In this document: piece by piece, positions 16,559 to 24,815 of the stretch | Layout: every line of letters begins with the position of its first letter | Numbering within the stretch: position 1 is the first letter of the stretch | NCBI RefSeq assembly: GCF_000474275.2 | Contig: NZ_ATAE01000065.1 | Span: 1 to 33,571 of the forward strand | DNA from: Alkalihalophilus marmarensis DSM 21297 | GTDB taxonomy: Bacteria > Bacillota > Bacilli > Bacillales > Bacillaceae_D | Length of the DNA stretch: 33,571 nt | Direction of reading: 5' to 3' | The notes under the pieces: generated by a model | Database searches by the model: none | The model's input: only the letters and a program-made list of their open reading frames with translations | What the model was told of the DNA's origin: nothing | Translations under genes and position numbers: made by a program

Positions 16559-17448
16559 ACAAAATCTCCTCTATTAACAGTAAGAATCTTTTCGATAACA
16601 GTTTGCCACTCTTTAGGTCGCCTATCGTTCCATTCCTGCTTAAGGTTTAAATGAGAGATATATTCTAATTTCATTTTTGTAGCATTTGTCATTTCTGAAC
16701 GAAGATTATAAGTTCTTAATATATCTAAAGAACCTTCTAATTCATGTGCTCTTCTAGCTGCATGAATGGATGTACCTGTAATTAATTGATTTAATAATCT
16801 TTCAAAGCTTGATTCTTCCATTGTTTCCTTTAAAGAATGAATAACTTGTTCTTCTAATTTTAAATATTTAGCAGCTTCTAGTACCTCTACTAGCAATGCG
16901 GCAGTGCCTTTCATGTAAATACTTCTTAATAACTTTATTGAAGAGGCATCCCCAGCTTTTTCACTAATGTATTGAATAGCCATTCCAAAAGGTGTCATTA
17001 GTTCAATAAATATTTTTGTTCCATTCCCGCTAGCTACTATTGGTACTTTATGCTGGTGAACAGTTAAGGGTCCAAGCATGGCAGCATCTACGTAGTGTCC
17101 ATTTCTCTCTTTTACTATGCTTTCAATATTTAGTTTGGTTTGAGGTGATGATGCAGCTACATCGACATAGACAGTATTACTATCAATTTCTGTTTCCAAT
17201 TCTCTACAAGCAACCAGACTATACTGTGCTGGAACCGCAACAAAAATAATATTAACCGCTTTCATAACTTCCTTTGGGTCATTTACTATGAACACATCGG
17301 CTTCTTTTGCTTTAGATATTAACACTTCTTTTTTTTCTGGATTATTAATAATTTTATCGTATACTATTATTTCTTTTATTCCCTCTTTTTTTAATCCTTT
17401 AGAGAGTTCAAATCCTGCTTCTCCATAACCTACAAATCCAACCTTCAA
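16555..17448 (-). CDS. NAD(P)-binding beta-hydroxyacid dehydrogenase with DUF1932
   Basis: Oxidoreductase of 297 residues, related to 6-phosphogluconate/3-hydroxyisobutyrate dehydrogenases. The N-terminal Rossmann motif is VGYGEAG (6-12). A C-terminal all-helical DUF1932 region begins near SSIKLLRSIYMKG, where Lys172 or Lys180 could be the catalytic lysine. The start is a TTG at 17448 with AGGGGGG 5 bases upstream. It lies 11 bases after the RraA-like gene and overlaps the Ldh2 gene. The operon thus has two dehydrogenases of different folds, perhaps for opposite enantiomers or successive steps. The exact substrate is unknown. Confidence 0.8.
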   Translation of the reverse strand: MKVGFVGYGEAGFELSKGLKKEGIKEIIVYDKIINNPEKKEVLISKAKEADVFIVNDPKEVMKAVNIIFVAVPAQYSLVACRELETEIDSNTVYVDVAASSPQTKLNIESIVKERNGHYVDAAMLGPLTVHQHKVPIVASGNGTKIFIELMTPFGMAIQYISEKAGDASSIKLLRSIYMKGTAALLVEVLEAAKYLKLEEQVIHSLKETMEESSFERLLNQLITGTSIHAARRAHELEGSLDILRTYNLRSEMTNATKMKLEYISHLNLKQEWNDRRPKEWQTVIEKILTVNRGDFV

Positions 17449-17459
17449 ATGATCCCCCC

Positions 17460-18149
17460 CTATTCTTTAAATTGTGCCATCTTTTCTTCCAACCAATCAG
17501 GCTCTAGATCTTTTGAAGTGCATCGATTCGTTTTATTTTGACTGAATAGTGAGATATCTCTCAGTCTTTGTTTTTCATATTTTTGTTTCTTTTCAGCACC
17601 AGCCAAAACCTGATCAATTTGATTTCTTGGAACAACCGCTACGCCATCCTGGTCACCAATTACAAGATCACCTGGATTAACTACCGCTCCTCCACATATA
17701 ATTTTAAGGTTTTTTTCCCCTGGTCCATTTTTAGTTGGGCCACTAGGTATAAATCCTCTAGCATAAATAGGAAATCCTATCTTTTGTAGATCTGATTTAT
17801 CCCTGACCAATCCATCAATAACTATTGCTTCTAACCCCGCTGCTTTAGCTGCAGCTGCCAGTAACTCTCCTAAATAAGCATTTTTAGTATGAGATTTACC
17901 GTCTACTACTAGTACATAACCCTCATCACTGTTATATATTGAATGATGTATAAATAAATTATCTCCTGGTACAGTAGAAATTGTTAAAGCCGTGCCTACA
18001 AAGTCCATGTTCCCTCCGACTGGCTTAATCTTATAATCCATAGTGTTCTCCCCACCCATAGCATCTGAGATAAGAGAACTATTTAACTTTTGAGCTCTAC
18101 TGATGATAGATTCGGGTAATTTATCTGGAAAGTTGTTAAGTTTATTCAT
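17460..18149 (-). CDS. RraA-like 4-hydroxy-4-methyl-2-oxoglutarate-type aldolase
   Basis: RraA-fold protein of 229 residues. Catalytic aldolase members are marked by GEL (94-96, phosphate/metal side) and the DGLVRD segment with Arg116 and Asp117, both present, followed by PIYARG. Such enzymes cleave 4-hydroxy-4-methyl-2-oxoglutarate or 4-carboxy-4-hydroxy-2-oxoadipate to pyruvate plus a second oxoacid, using a divalent metal. Being inside a catabolic operon favours aldolase over RNase E inhibition, and Bacillales generally lack RNase E. The C-terminal 40 residues are an extended helical tail. Gaps to neighbours are 11-12 bases. Confidence 0.85.
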   Translation of the reverse strand: MNKLNNFPDKLPESIISRAQKLNSSLISDAMGGENTMDYKIKPVGGNMDFVGTALTISTVPGDNLFIHHSIYNSDEGYVLVVDGKSHTKNAYLGELLAAAAKAAGLEAIVIDGLVRDKSDLQKIGFPIYARGFIPSGPTKNGPGEKNLKIICGGAVVNPGDLVIGDQDGVAVVPRNQIDQVLAGAEKKQKYEKQRLRDISLFSQNKTNRCTSKDLEPDWLEEKMAQFKE

Positions 18150-18161
18150 TTCTCATCATCC

Positions 18162-19112
18162 TCACTTACCTAACTTCACCTGCTTTTTAGGTTTTTGATG
18201 TAAATCTTTATTCTGGCCTGCCTTCAGTAAGAAACTCCCTCCATCTCTTCCAAAGTAGCTGGCAACATCTCTAGCTACAACCATTAATTCATCTAAATCG
18301 ATGTCGGTACGAATATTCATTTCATGAAGGCTGTGCACAACATCTTCGGTAGCAATGTTCCCTGCTGCATTAGGTGCGTAGGGACAACCACCTAATCCAG
18401 AAGTAGAACTATCTATTGACGTGACCCCTTGAGATAATCCCGCTAATAAATTTGCAAAAGCCATCCCTCTTGTATTGTGTAAATGAAGGCTAAAATTAAA
18501 ATCAGGAAAGACCTTTTTAAGGGCACCTAACATTTCATATACTTGAGCAGGGTTGCCCATTCCAGTTGTATCGGCAAGGGAAACCTCCTTAATCCCCATT
18601 TCTTTATACTTCTCAATTAAAGGTATTATTTTATCAATGGTAACTTTACCTTCGTAAGGACACCCAAAGGCTACTGTAAGAGATCCACTGATTTCAACTC
18701 CTTTATTATTTGCTAATTCAACAATTGGAAGCAGATTTTCTTGTGCCACTTTTACGGTGCAGTTAGAATTATTTAATGAATGAGAATCAGTAGAAGATAA
18801 TAATAATTTTAGTTTCTTTACGCCTGCAAATATTGCTCGTTCAGCTCCTTTTAAATTGGGAACTAAGGCTCTAAATGAAACTTCTTCTAAGTTTTGTACA
18901 CCTTTTACAACTTCTTCAGCATCTTTAAGTTGTGGAATGGCTTTAGGGTGGACAAAGGATGTTACCTCTATATTTTTAATTCCTGTCTTTGCTAGTTTAC
19001 GGATGATTGTTATTTTATCTTCGGTAGGAATCCAATTATGTTCCATTTGAAAACCATCTCTAGGCAGTACTTCCCAAACAGTAACATTTTTTGGATAATA
19101 CACTCTATCCAT
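18162..19112 (-). CDS. Hydroxymethylglutaryl-CoA lyase-like enzyme
   Basis: DRE-TIM barrel lyase of 316 residues. It has the RDGFQ opening (Arg18, Asp19), metal-binding HLH (His210, His212) and the active-site loop GLGGCPYAPNAAGN with Cys243, all matching HMG-CoA lyases, which split 3-hydroxy-3-methylglutaryl-CoA into acetyl-CoA and acetoacetate. Coupled to a CaiB/BaiF CoA-transferase (1 base apart), it would cleave the CoA ester that enzyme makes. The natural substrate could be HMG-CoA or a close analogue such as a citramalyl- or other branched 3-hydroxyacyl-CoA. Absence of leucine-degradation partners (methylcrotonyl-CoA carboxylase, methylglutaconyl-CoA hydratase) argues for uptake of a free acid. 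Confidence 0.88.
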   Translation of the reverse strand: MDRVYYPKNVTVWEVLPRDGFQMEHNWIPTEDKITIIRKLAKTGIKNIEVTSFVHPKAIPQLKDAEEVVKGVQNLEEVSFRALVPNLKGAERAIFAGVKKLKLLLSSTDSHSLNNSNCTVKVAQENLLPIVELANNKGVEISGSLTVAFGCPYEGKVTIDKIIPLIEKYKEMGIKEVSLADTTGMGNPAQVYEMLGALKKVFPDFNFSLHLHNTRGMAFANLLAGLSQGVTSIDSSTSGLGGCPYAPNAAGNIATEDVVHSLHEMNIRTDIDLDELMVVARDVASYFGRDGGSFLLKAGQNKDLHQKPKKQVKLGK

Positions 19113-19113
19113 G

Positions 19114-20331
19114 TTAAATCACACCCTTCTTTTTAAGTTCAACAAGGTCTTCATCTGATAATCCTAAGGTTTGTTTATAAATGTGGTCATTATGCTCTCC
19201 TAAATCGGGAGCCCTATGTCTAATCTTCCCAGGTGTTTTAGAGAACTTGGGAACAATACCAGGTACTTTTACAGACCCAAGGCGAGGATGCTCTACGCTT
19301 ACAATATTTTCTCTTGCTTGATAATGCGGATGCTCAAATATATCTTCAATATTAAGAATTGGAGAAATTGGAACCCCGAATTCATCTAACTTCTTAATTA
19401 AATCATCTTTGTTTTTGTTACCTATAAAATCTTTGATGAGTATTTGTAAATCCTCATCATTTTGCATTCGTTCTTTATTTGTTAGATATCTAGTATCAGT
19501 TATTAATTCTTTATGTCCCATTGCCATGGCAAGACGTTCCCATGTTTTCTGTGTACTGCACACCATAACCATCCAATAATTATCGTTTGTTTTATAAATA
19601 CCTGCGGGACTAGAATGTCCATGAAGCATTGGTGAACGTTCTCTTACTTTTCCTAATTGATCAAATTCCGCTACTAGGAACTCCATCATTCTAAACATCC
19701 CTTCATATAATCCCATCTCTACTTGCTGCCCTTCATTTTTCCCCTTTTCCAAATCTCGATTGTATAGAGCGCTTACAGTCCCTAACGCAAGAAAAATACC
19801 AGATATATAGTCAAGCAAAGAGAAAGATGGGCTCACTGGATGACGATCAGTAAAACCTTGTAGATAGGTATAACCAGAAAATGCTGTTGCAGGAGTTCCA
19901 AAACCTGCCTTCTCTGCAAAAGGGCCTGTTTGTCCATAGCCTGATTGACGGGACATTATTAAACCCTCATTTACGCTTTTTAACACATCGTAACCTAAAC
20001 CCCACTTCTCTAAAGTACCTGGTCTGAAATTTTCTATTAATATATCAGCTTTTTTAATCAGTTCTTTAAAGAGTTCCTTGCCCTCCAAAGTCCTTATATC
20101 AAGTGTTATTGATTTTTTATTACGTGAAATTCCAGGCCACCTCAAAGGCTCCCCATTTTTATAAGGACCCAAGCCCCTAAGAGAATCTCCTGTTCCAGGA
20201 ATTTCAACCTTAATTACTTCTGCTCCAAAATCTCCCAGTAAACTCGCTGCAAAAGGACCTGCTAATACTGTTGAAGCATCTATCACAGTTACACCTGTTA
20301 ATGGCCCAGCATTTTGATTTTGCTCATCCAA
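19114..20331 (-). CDS. CaiB/BaiF family CoA-transferase (cluster 1)
   Basis: Class III CoA-transferase of 405 residues, which would move CoA from a donor (for example succinyl-CoA or acetyl-CoA) to an organic acid. It opens with LTGVTVIDASTVLAGPFA and DFGAEVIKVE, has the ENFRPGTLEKWGL motif, and catalytic Asp174 in SLLDYISG. I take the TTG at 20331 as the start: AGGGGGG stands 7 bases upstream, while longer reading to 20382 has no ribosome site. It is the first gene of cluster 1, after a regulated-looking promoter and the terminator of the IclR gene. It differs clearly from the CaiB/BaiF protein of cluster 2. Confidence 0.9.
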   Translation of the reverse strand: MDEQNQNAGPLTGVTVIDASTVLAGPFAASLLGDFGAEVIKVEIPGTGDSLRGLGPYKNGEPLRWPGISRNKKSITLDIRTLEGKELFKELIKKADILIENFRPGTLEKWGLGYDVLKSVNEGLIMSRQSGYGQTGPFAEKAGFGTPATAFSGYTYLQGFTDRHPVSPSFSLLDYISGIFLALGTVSALYNRDLEKGKNEGQQVEMGLYEGMFRMMEFLVAEFDQLGKVRERSPMLHGHSSPAGIYKTNDNYWMVMVCSTQKTWERLAMAMGHKELITDTRYLTNKERMQNDEDLQILIKDFIGNKNKDDLIKKLDEFGVPISPILNIEDIFEHPHYQARENIVSVEHPRLGSVKVPGIVPKFSKTPGKIRHRAPDLGEHNDHIYKQTLGLSDEDLVELKKKGVI

Positions 20332-20353
20332 CTTGATTCCCCCCTGACATTTT

Positions 20354-20407
20354 GTTCCGTATAGTGAGATTACAAAAATCATTATATGGAACTTTTCATA
20401 AGTCTAA
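20354..20407 (-). promoter_or_regulatory. Promoter/operator region of cluster 1
   Basis: On the minus strand a perfect -10 TATAAT (20386-20381) is preceded by a poor -35 (TTAGAC, 15-base spacer), as expected of a regulated promoter. Two facing half-sites surround it: GTTCCGTATA (20354-20363) and TATATGGAAC (20383-20392), 9 of 10 complementary. A second near-palindrome TATGGAACTTTTCATA covers 20385-20400. The IclR protein encoded next door is the obvious candidate to bind here; this is inference. Confidence 0.45.
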
Positions 20408-20422
20408 CACAGAATTTTCTAA

Positions 20423-20457
20423 AAAAAAAGAACCAATTGAAAATTGATTCTTTTTTT
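20423..20457 (-). terminator. Terminator after the IclR gene
   Basis: Stem of about 15 bp (AAAAAAAGAA-CAATT against AATTG-TTCTTTTTTT, one mismatch), loop GAA, with T/A runs on both sides so it could work in both directions. It separates iclR transcription from cluster 1. Confidence 0.8.
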
Positions 20458-20488
20458 CTGAATATTCTTTTTGATTAAGTTAAATTCG

Positions 20489-21253
20489 TTAGTAAGTTGA
20501 CTGCATCTCACAACCAACTAATTTAGAAATTTCTTTTGCCCCCTCTTTTACCCACTTTGACCATTTTTCCATAGATTCTTCGCTAAATCTCAAACTAGGT
20601 CCTGACAAACATAGAGCAAAACTAACGTTGCCAGACATACTAAATATCGGGGACGAGATAGCATTGACTCCCGCACCACGCTCATCAAAGCTTGATGCAA
20701 GATAAGATTTCTTAACTTTATTAATCTCTGATACAAGCCAATCTCTTTTAGCTTTTGTTAGTTGATTGTTGATAATTGTTTCAATAAAGTGCTCGTCTTG
20801 AAAGGCCAGCATAGCTTTCCCGGCAGAACCTATATCAAGTTCAAGCTTTGTACCCACTAGAACATTATGACTTACAGCTTGATTACTCATAAAACGTTCA
20901 ATACAAACCCGCTTATCGCCAACAATTTTATATAATGATACGGATTCCCCACTTTGGTCTCTTAACTTCCTCATGATTGGTGAGGCTACTCTAATGATAT
21001 CATTTGAATGTTCTGCTACCCTTCCTAAGATAAATAAATTATACCCAAGCTTATATTTGAAGTTATGTTCATTACGCTGTAACATGTCTGAATCAATTAA
21101 TGTTTCAACTATACGAGATGTAGTAGACTTTGGAAGCTTAATCTTTTCACTTATTTCTGTTAATGATAATTCCGTTTCTTCTAATGTGAAACAATTTAAT
21201 AAACTTATTGCTCGGTGCACAGTTTGCAGACCTCTTTTTTGTTCCTTTTCCAT
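20489..21253 (-). CDS. IclR-family transcriptional regulator
   Basis: DNA-binding regulator of about 254 residues. Residues 10-70 form the winged helix (LTEISEKIKLPKSTTSRIVETL is the HTH, recognition helix KSTTSRIV), and the rest is the IclR effector domain, with SLYKIVGDKRVCIE, the LDIGSAGKAMLA segment and FDERGAGVNAISSPIF typical of ligand pockets for small organic acids. AAGGAG is 9 bases before the ATG at 21253 but only 3 before the ATG at 21259, so I prefer 21253. Same strand and directly upstream of cluster 1, it most likely represses or activates that operon in response to its substrate. Confidence 0.9.
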   Translation of the reverse strand: MEKEQKRGLQTVHRAISLLNCFTLEETELSLTEISEKIKLPKSTTSRIVETLIDSDMLQRNEHNFKYKLGYNLFILGRVAEHSNDIIRVASPIMRKLRDQSGESVSLYKIVGDKRVCIERFMSNQAVSHNVLVGTKLELDIGSAGKAMLAFQDEHFIETIINNQLTKAKRDWLVSEINKVKKSYLASSFDERGAGVNAISSPIFSMSGNVSFALCLSGPSLRFSEESMEKWSKWVKEGAKEISKLVGCEMQSTY

Positions 21254-21593
21254 CTTCATATACTCCTTTCTATCTATTAATCTTTTCGTATATCAGTTAA
21301 ATCACCTCTATTATTTTGACATAAAAACTAAGAGATTGAAAATTAAATAATTGCTAATAAAAGCATATATAAAAAATCAACTGACATATTTCGGTGCTTT
21401 ATAGCGTCCTTTACTGCATAATGTGAAAATGATAAGAATTATTAAAAACGCATATATATTATCTAAGCATCTTTACTCAAATTTTCTTTTTTGAAATAAC
21501 GACCCCGTTATTTCAAATATAAATACTATATTGTTTCTTCATCACTAAGACCTTAAAAATAGTTTTCTGGTGAACTGCGGTAAGAAGTTGCAT
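21254..21593. other. Gap between the HEPN-like gene and the IclR gene
   Basis: Very AT-rich. It contains the IclR 5' region and a perfect 12-bp stem-loop TTTGAAATAACG-ACCC-CGTTATTTCAAA at 21490-21517. That hairpin is 77 bases beyond the HEPN-like stop, but no T tract follows it on the minus strand, so it may be a weak terminator or an operator. No gene seen. Confidence 0.55.
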
Positions 21594-22064
21594 TTAATAT
21601 CCATAAAAATAAGATCGTGGAGAAGTGTTTAATCTTTCATCTAAGGTGCCTTTTCTTCTAGATGTTGCCTTTCTCATGAGTTTAGCCTTTTTAGTTTGTT
21701 TTACTATAATGTTATTAGTTTTAAGGGATATGGGAGTTTTTGATGGTTTGGTCTGAGGTTTGCTTGGTTCGAGCGTGATGATTAGTTGTTGGATTTCTTG
21801 CAGCAAATCGAATTCTTCCGTAGAAATTTCTTTCATATGGCATACTTTGTTTCTAACCGCTACCGTTTCATTGATTTTTTTTGATTGCTCTGAAGTTAAG
21901 TTAAAGTATTGGTGTTTGACAATGTGGTTTACTAAGGTTGAATATGAGGCCTTCTCATTGAGGGTGTTTGAGGGAAATGCTTTAGCAATTGCTCGTTTAA
22001 ACTTGATTTCAATATCAAATATTAATTCAAAAGCGGATGTTGAGACCATTTTATCAGGATTCAT
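21594..22064 (-). CDS. Small protein with HEPN-like Rx4H motif
   Basis: Protein of 156 residues, unrecognised at family level. Residues 8-95 are predicted helical. The segment ETVAVRNKVCHMKEI contains Arg71-Asn72-x3-His76, the RNxxxH (Rx4H) motif that marks HEPN RNase domains, in the usual place after a helix and before another. The C-terminal 60 residues are basic and low-complexity (KQTKKAKLMRKATSRRKG), suitable for nucleic-acid contact. A strong site AAAGGAGGAGC precedes the ATG, so it is a real gene. It stands alone with no obvious antitoxin beside it. It could be a HEPN RNase toxin or a DUF4145-like accessory protein; the motif is seen, the activity is inferred. Confidence 0.6.
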   Translation of the reverse strand: MNPDKMVSTSAFELIFDIEIKFKRAIAKAFPSNTLNEKASYSTLVNHIVKHQYFNLTSEQSKKINETVAVRNKVCHMKEISTEEFDLLQEIQQLIITLEPSKPQTKPSKTPISLKTNNIIVKQTKKAKLMRKATSRRKGTLDERLNTSPRSYFYGY

Positions 22065-22289
22065 TGCTCCTCCTTTCTAACTTAGATAGTAATATTTTAC
22101 ACGTATCTCGCAACTTTTTAAATTCGCAATAAACATCAATTTGAGATATTAATTGGTACTTAATATATTTTCTTCTTCTGTAGATAATCAACTAATTAAT
22201 TTAATTGTCCTTGAGTTACTTTATTTTGATTTTGTATCACCATAGTTAAACCTTAGATCTATTGCTGCAATTCTTTGATTACTGGTTTT
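22065..22289. other. Upstream region of the HEPN-like gene
   Basis: AT-rich. It includes the HEPN-like ribosome site (about 22066-22076) and presumably its promoter, but I cannot choose a clear -35/-10 pair. Nothing else identified. Confidence 0.35.
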
Positions 22290-22626
22290 TATCGGAGAAG
22301 CAAACAGGATGCAGCGACTGGGAAACTTTTTAACCATGGGAATTTACTTACTGAAATAGAAGAGACTAGGACTAGGTCAAATAGTACCTGCAGGAAAGAA
22401 CTCTCAGTATGCTACTCTTCTTTATAGAACTCTAGAAAGTATTAGTATTAAAGCTTCTTATATGTTAACTATATACGAGATTAGTGGCGAAGAGGGCGTT
22501 TTAAGAAGTAAACAAAATATTGAGAGTAACATTGAAGAAGTGGTTTACGAAGAAATAAAAGATATGTACGGTGAACAATCTGTAAGATTTACCCACCCTT
22601 CATTCACCGTACATGTGCCCGCTTAA
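22290..22626 (+). pseudogene. Frameshifted plus-strand coding remnant, unknown family
   Basis: A protein-like reading appears in two frames: first SKQDAATGKLFNHGNLLTEI (about 22300-22360), then, after a frameshift near 22370, LGLGQIVPAGKNSQYATLLY, SYMLTIYEISGEEGVLRSK and a tail ending TVHVPA at a TAA (22624-22626). No start codon or ribosome site precedes it. Near the 3' end a perfect 12-bp inverted repeat (22564-22575 and 22603-22614) lies inside the coding text. I do not recognise the family; it is a leftover of a lost accessory gene. Confidence 0.4.
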
Positions 22627-22656
22627 ACTCCCCTTAGTCAGAAGGGCTGAAAATAA

Positions 22657-22696
22657 TTTAGGGTAATTTCATAGAGTGTTTTCCTATTATCCTAAA
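22657..22696 (-). terminator. Probable terminator of cluster 2
   Basis: Minus-strand stem TTTAGG-TAA against TTA-CCTAAA (one mismatch) with a long loop, followed by TTATTTT. It lies 29 bases beyond the HpcH/CitE-type lyase stop. Moderate quality only. Confidence 0.5.
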
Positions 22697-22725
22697 GACT
22701 TATTTATAGTGAGATTAAAGTATAA

Positions 22726-23613
22726 TTATAATTTTTCCCAAGTTAAGTTTGGATTTTCCCCTTTTATTAATCTATATTTTTCTAACGTAATTCGTGCTTT
22801 CTTTATAATAGGTTCATCTATCATTCTTCCATTCAATTGAAAAACAGCTGCGCCATCTTGTTCTACTGTCTCTAATATCTCTTTTGCATCGAGTACTTCT
22901 TCTTCTGTTGGCGCAAATTTCTTATTTACTTCATCAATTTGGTTTGGATGAATAACTAGTTTACCGCCAAATCCTAACCCTTTTGCGGTATTGATCTCTA
23001 TATCTAAACCTTCATAATCATTAAAATGAATATAGACTGTATCAATTGGTTGCAACTTTTCTGCAGCTCTTGATGCATTAACTATTTGAGACCGGGCATA
23101 TAGTAATTCATTTCCACATTTAGTAGGTGTAATATTTACATCAAGACAATAATCAACAGCACCAAATGCTAACCGCTTCACTCGAGGTGATGCACTTGCG
23201 ATATCAAAACAGAAATGTACTCCAGCAGCACTTTCAATTAACGGTACGATCTCTAGCTCATAATGTATGTTATATTTCTTTTCATAAGTAATTAACATCG
23301 TTTCTAAAGACTTGATTTGCTGGGCACTAGAAACCTTAGGAAGGATCAAACCTTTTAGAGATTTATTATAATTACTTAGAAGCGATAATACATCTTCATG
23401 TCCAAACATATCACTTAGTGAATTCATACGGACGAATATATTTTTTTTTGAGCTTTGTAAAGCTTCGATAACCATCTCCCTCGCTTGAATCTTGTCTTGA
23501 AGTAAAACCGCATCCTCTAGATCATAAATGATTACATCAGCATCGAGAAGCTCAGCTTTTTCAATTACTTTCATCCGATTTCCAGGTACGAATAACCATG
23601 AACGAGCTAACAT
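22726..23613 (-). CDS. CitE/HpcH-family lyase, likely citramalyl-CoA or malyl-CoA type
   Basis: Mg-dependent TIM-barrel lyase of 295 residues. Marks: RSWLFVPGNR at the start, YDLEDAV, VRMNS (Arg63, CoA-ester binding), LIESAAGV (Glu127) and GAVDYCLD (Asp154) as metal ligands, and KLVIHPNQI near the C-terminus. CitE-like proteins outside citrate lyase operons commonly cleave 3-hydroxyacyl-CoA esters such as (S)-citramalyl-CoA to pyruvate and acetyl-CoA, or malyl-CoA to glyoxylate and acetyl-CoA. No citrate lyase alpha, gamma or acyl-carrier genes are nearby, so citrate lyase is unlikely. It is the last gene of cluster 2, 31 bases after the CoA-transferase. Confidence 0.87.
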   Translation of the reverse strand: MLARSWLFVPGNRMKVIEKAELLDADVIIYDLEDAVLLQDKIQAREMVIEALQSSKKNIFVRMNSLSDMFGHEDVLSLLSNYNKSLKGLILPKVSSAQQIKSLETMLITYEKKYNIHYELEIVPLIESAAGVHFCFDIASASPRVKRLAFGAVDYCLDVNITPTKCGNELLYARSQIVNASRAAEKLQPIDTVYIHFNDYEGLDIEINTAKGLGFGGKLVIHPNQIDEVNKKFAPTEEEVLDAKEILETVEQDGAAVFQLNGRMIDEPIIKKARITLEKYRLIKGENPNLTWEKL

Positions 23614-23644
23614 ATTAACCTCCGATTACGATAAAGTTATTTTA

Positions 23645-24805
23645 TTATTCATGCATTGTATGTGATTTAACGAATCCAAATTCTTTTAAGATCTTTTCAG
23701 TATGCTCTCCAGCAGCAGGGATTGGGTTCATAACATAATCTATATACTTAGCGGTAAAAGGAGGTTTTAATGCCTGGATTGTTCCATTAGGTGTAATAAC
23801 TTCTTCCCAGCGTTCTCTTTCCTGCAGCTGAGGATGTTTCATGAATTCTTTCATAGAATTCAATCTAGCATTCGCGATCTTAGCTGTATTTAACCGGTTA
23901 ATAACTGCCTCGGAAGATATTTTATTGAACTCTGCTGTAATATAAGATTCTAATTCGTGATAGTTTTCTACACGCTTATGGTTGCTATTGAAACGGTTGT
24001 CTTCTATGAGATTTGGCAATTGTATTACCTTTTGGCAAAATTGTTTCCATTCACGTTCATTTTGAATACCTAGAAATACTGTTTTACCATCACCTGCTTT
24101 AAATGGTCCATAAGGATAGATTGTTGCATGACTAGCCCCTGTTCTTTTAGGTTCAGTGCCACCATAATTAGCGTAATACATTGGATAACCCATCCACTCT
24201 CCCAGTGCTTCTAGCATAGAAATCTCAATATGATCGCCTTTATTAGTTTGATTTCTAGCATAAAGTGCGGCTAATATACTTGAATATGCATACATACCTG
24301 CTGCGATATCCGCAATTGAAATACCTGCCTTTGACGGCACTTCTTCTGTACCTGTGACTGAAACAGCACCAGCCTCACATTGTATTAATAAATCATAGGC
24401 TTTCTTATCTCTATAAGATCCGTTGCTACCATACCCTGATATACTAACCGAAATAAGTTCTGGATATTTTTCAAGTAATTCTTCAGGATCAAAACCGAGT
24501 CGACTTATAGCCCCCGGAGCTAGGTTTTGAATAAAGACATCAGCTTCTGATAATAGCTTTTCTAATATCTGTTTATCTGTATCACTCTTCAAATCTAATT
24601 CAACCGATTCCTTTGAACGGTTAAGCCATACAAAGTGACTAGATAGCCCATTTACTGTAGTATCATACCCTCTAGCAAAATCCCCTCCGTCAGGTCTTTC
24701 AACTTTAATTACCCTCGCCCCCAAATCAGCTAACTGTCTTGATGCGAAAGGGGCTGCTACTGCTTGCTCAATCGATACCACAGTAATGCCTTGTAAAGGT
24801 AACAT
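23645..24805 (-). CDS. CaiB/BaiF family CoA-transferase (cluster 2)
   Basis: Class III CoA-transferase of 386 residues from the ATG at 24805 (AGGGGGG 5 bases upstream; the ATG at 24823 lacks a site). Family marks are LPLQGITVVSIEQAVAAPFA, DLGARVIKVE, the QNLAPGAISRLG motif and catalytic Asp166 in ISIADIAAG. Overall it resembles the group that includes mesaconyl-CoA isomerase and itaconate/citramalate CoA-transferases, although CaiB subfamilies are hard to split by eye. Sandwiched between class I fumarase and a CitE-like lyase, it would activate citramalate (or itaconate/mesaconate) to its CoA ester. The start is 10 bases after the fumarase beta stop. Confidence 0.88.
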   Translation of the reverse strand: MLPLQGITVVSIEQAVAAPFASRQLADLGARVIKVERPDGGDFARGYDTTVNGLSSHFVWLNRSKESVELDLKSDTDKQILEKLLSEADVFIQNLAPGAISRLGFDPEELLEKYPELISVSISGYGSNGSYRDKKAYDLLIQCEAGAVSVTGTEEVPSKAGISIADIAAGMYAYSSILAALYARNQTNKGDHIEISMLEALGEWMGYPMYYANYGGTEPKRTGASHATIYPYGPFKAGDGKTVFLGIQNEREWKQFCQKVIQLPNLIEDNRFNSNHKRVENYHELESYITAEFNKISSEAVINRLNTAKIANARLNSMKEFMKHPQLQERERWEEVITPNGTIQALKPPFTAKYIDYVMNPIPAAGEHTEKILKEFGFVKSHTMHE

Positions 24806-24815
24806 GTAATCCCCC

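Noticed and set aside
17460-18149. RraA-like gene as an RNase E regulator
   Set aside because: Aldolase catalytic residues are present, it is inside a catabolic operon and Bacillales generally lack RNase E.
21490-21517. 12-bp hairpin as terminator of the HEPN-like gene
   Set aside because: The stem is perfect, but the minus strand continues with A rather than T; function left open.
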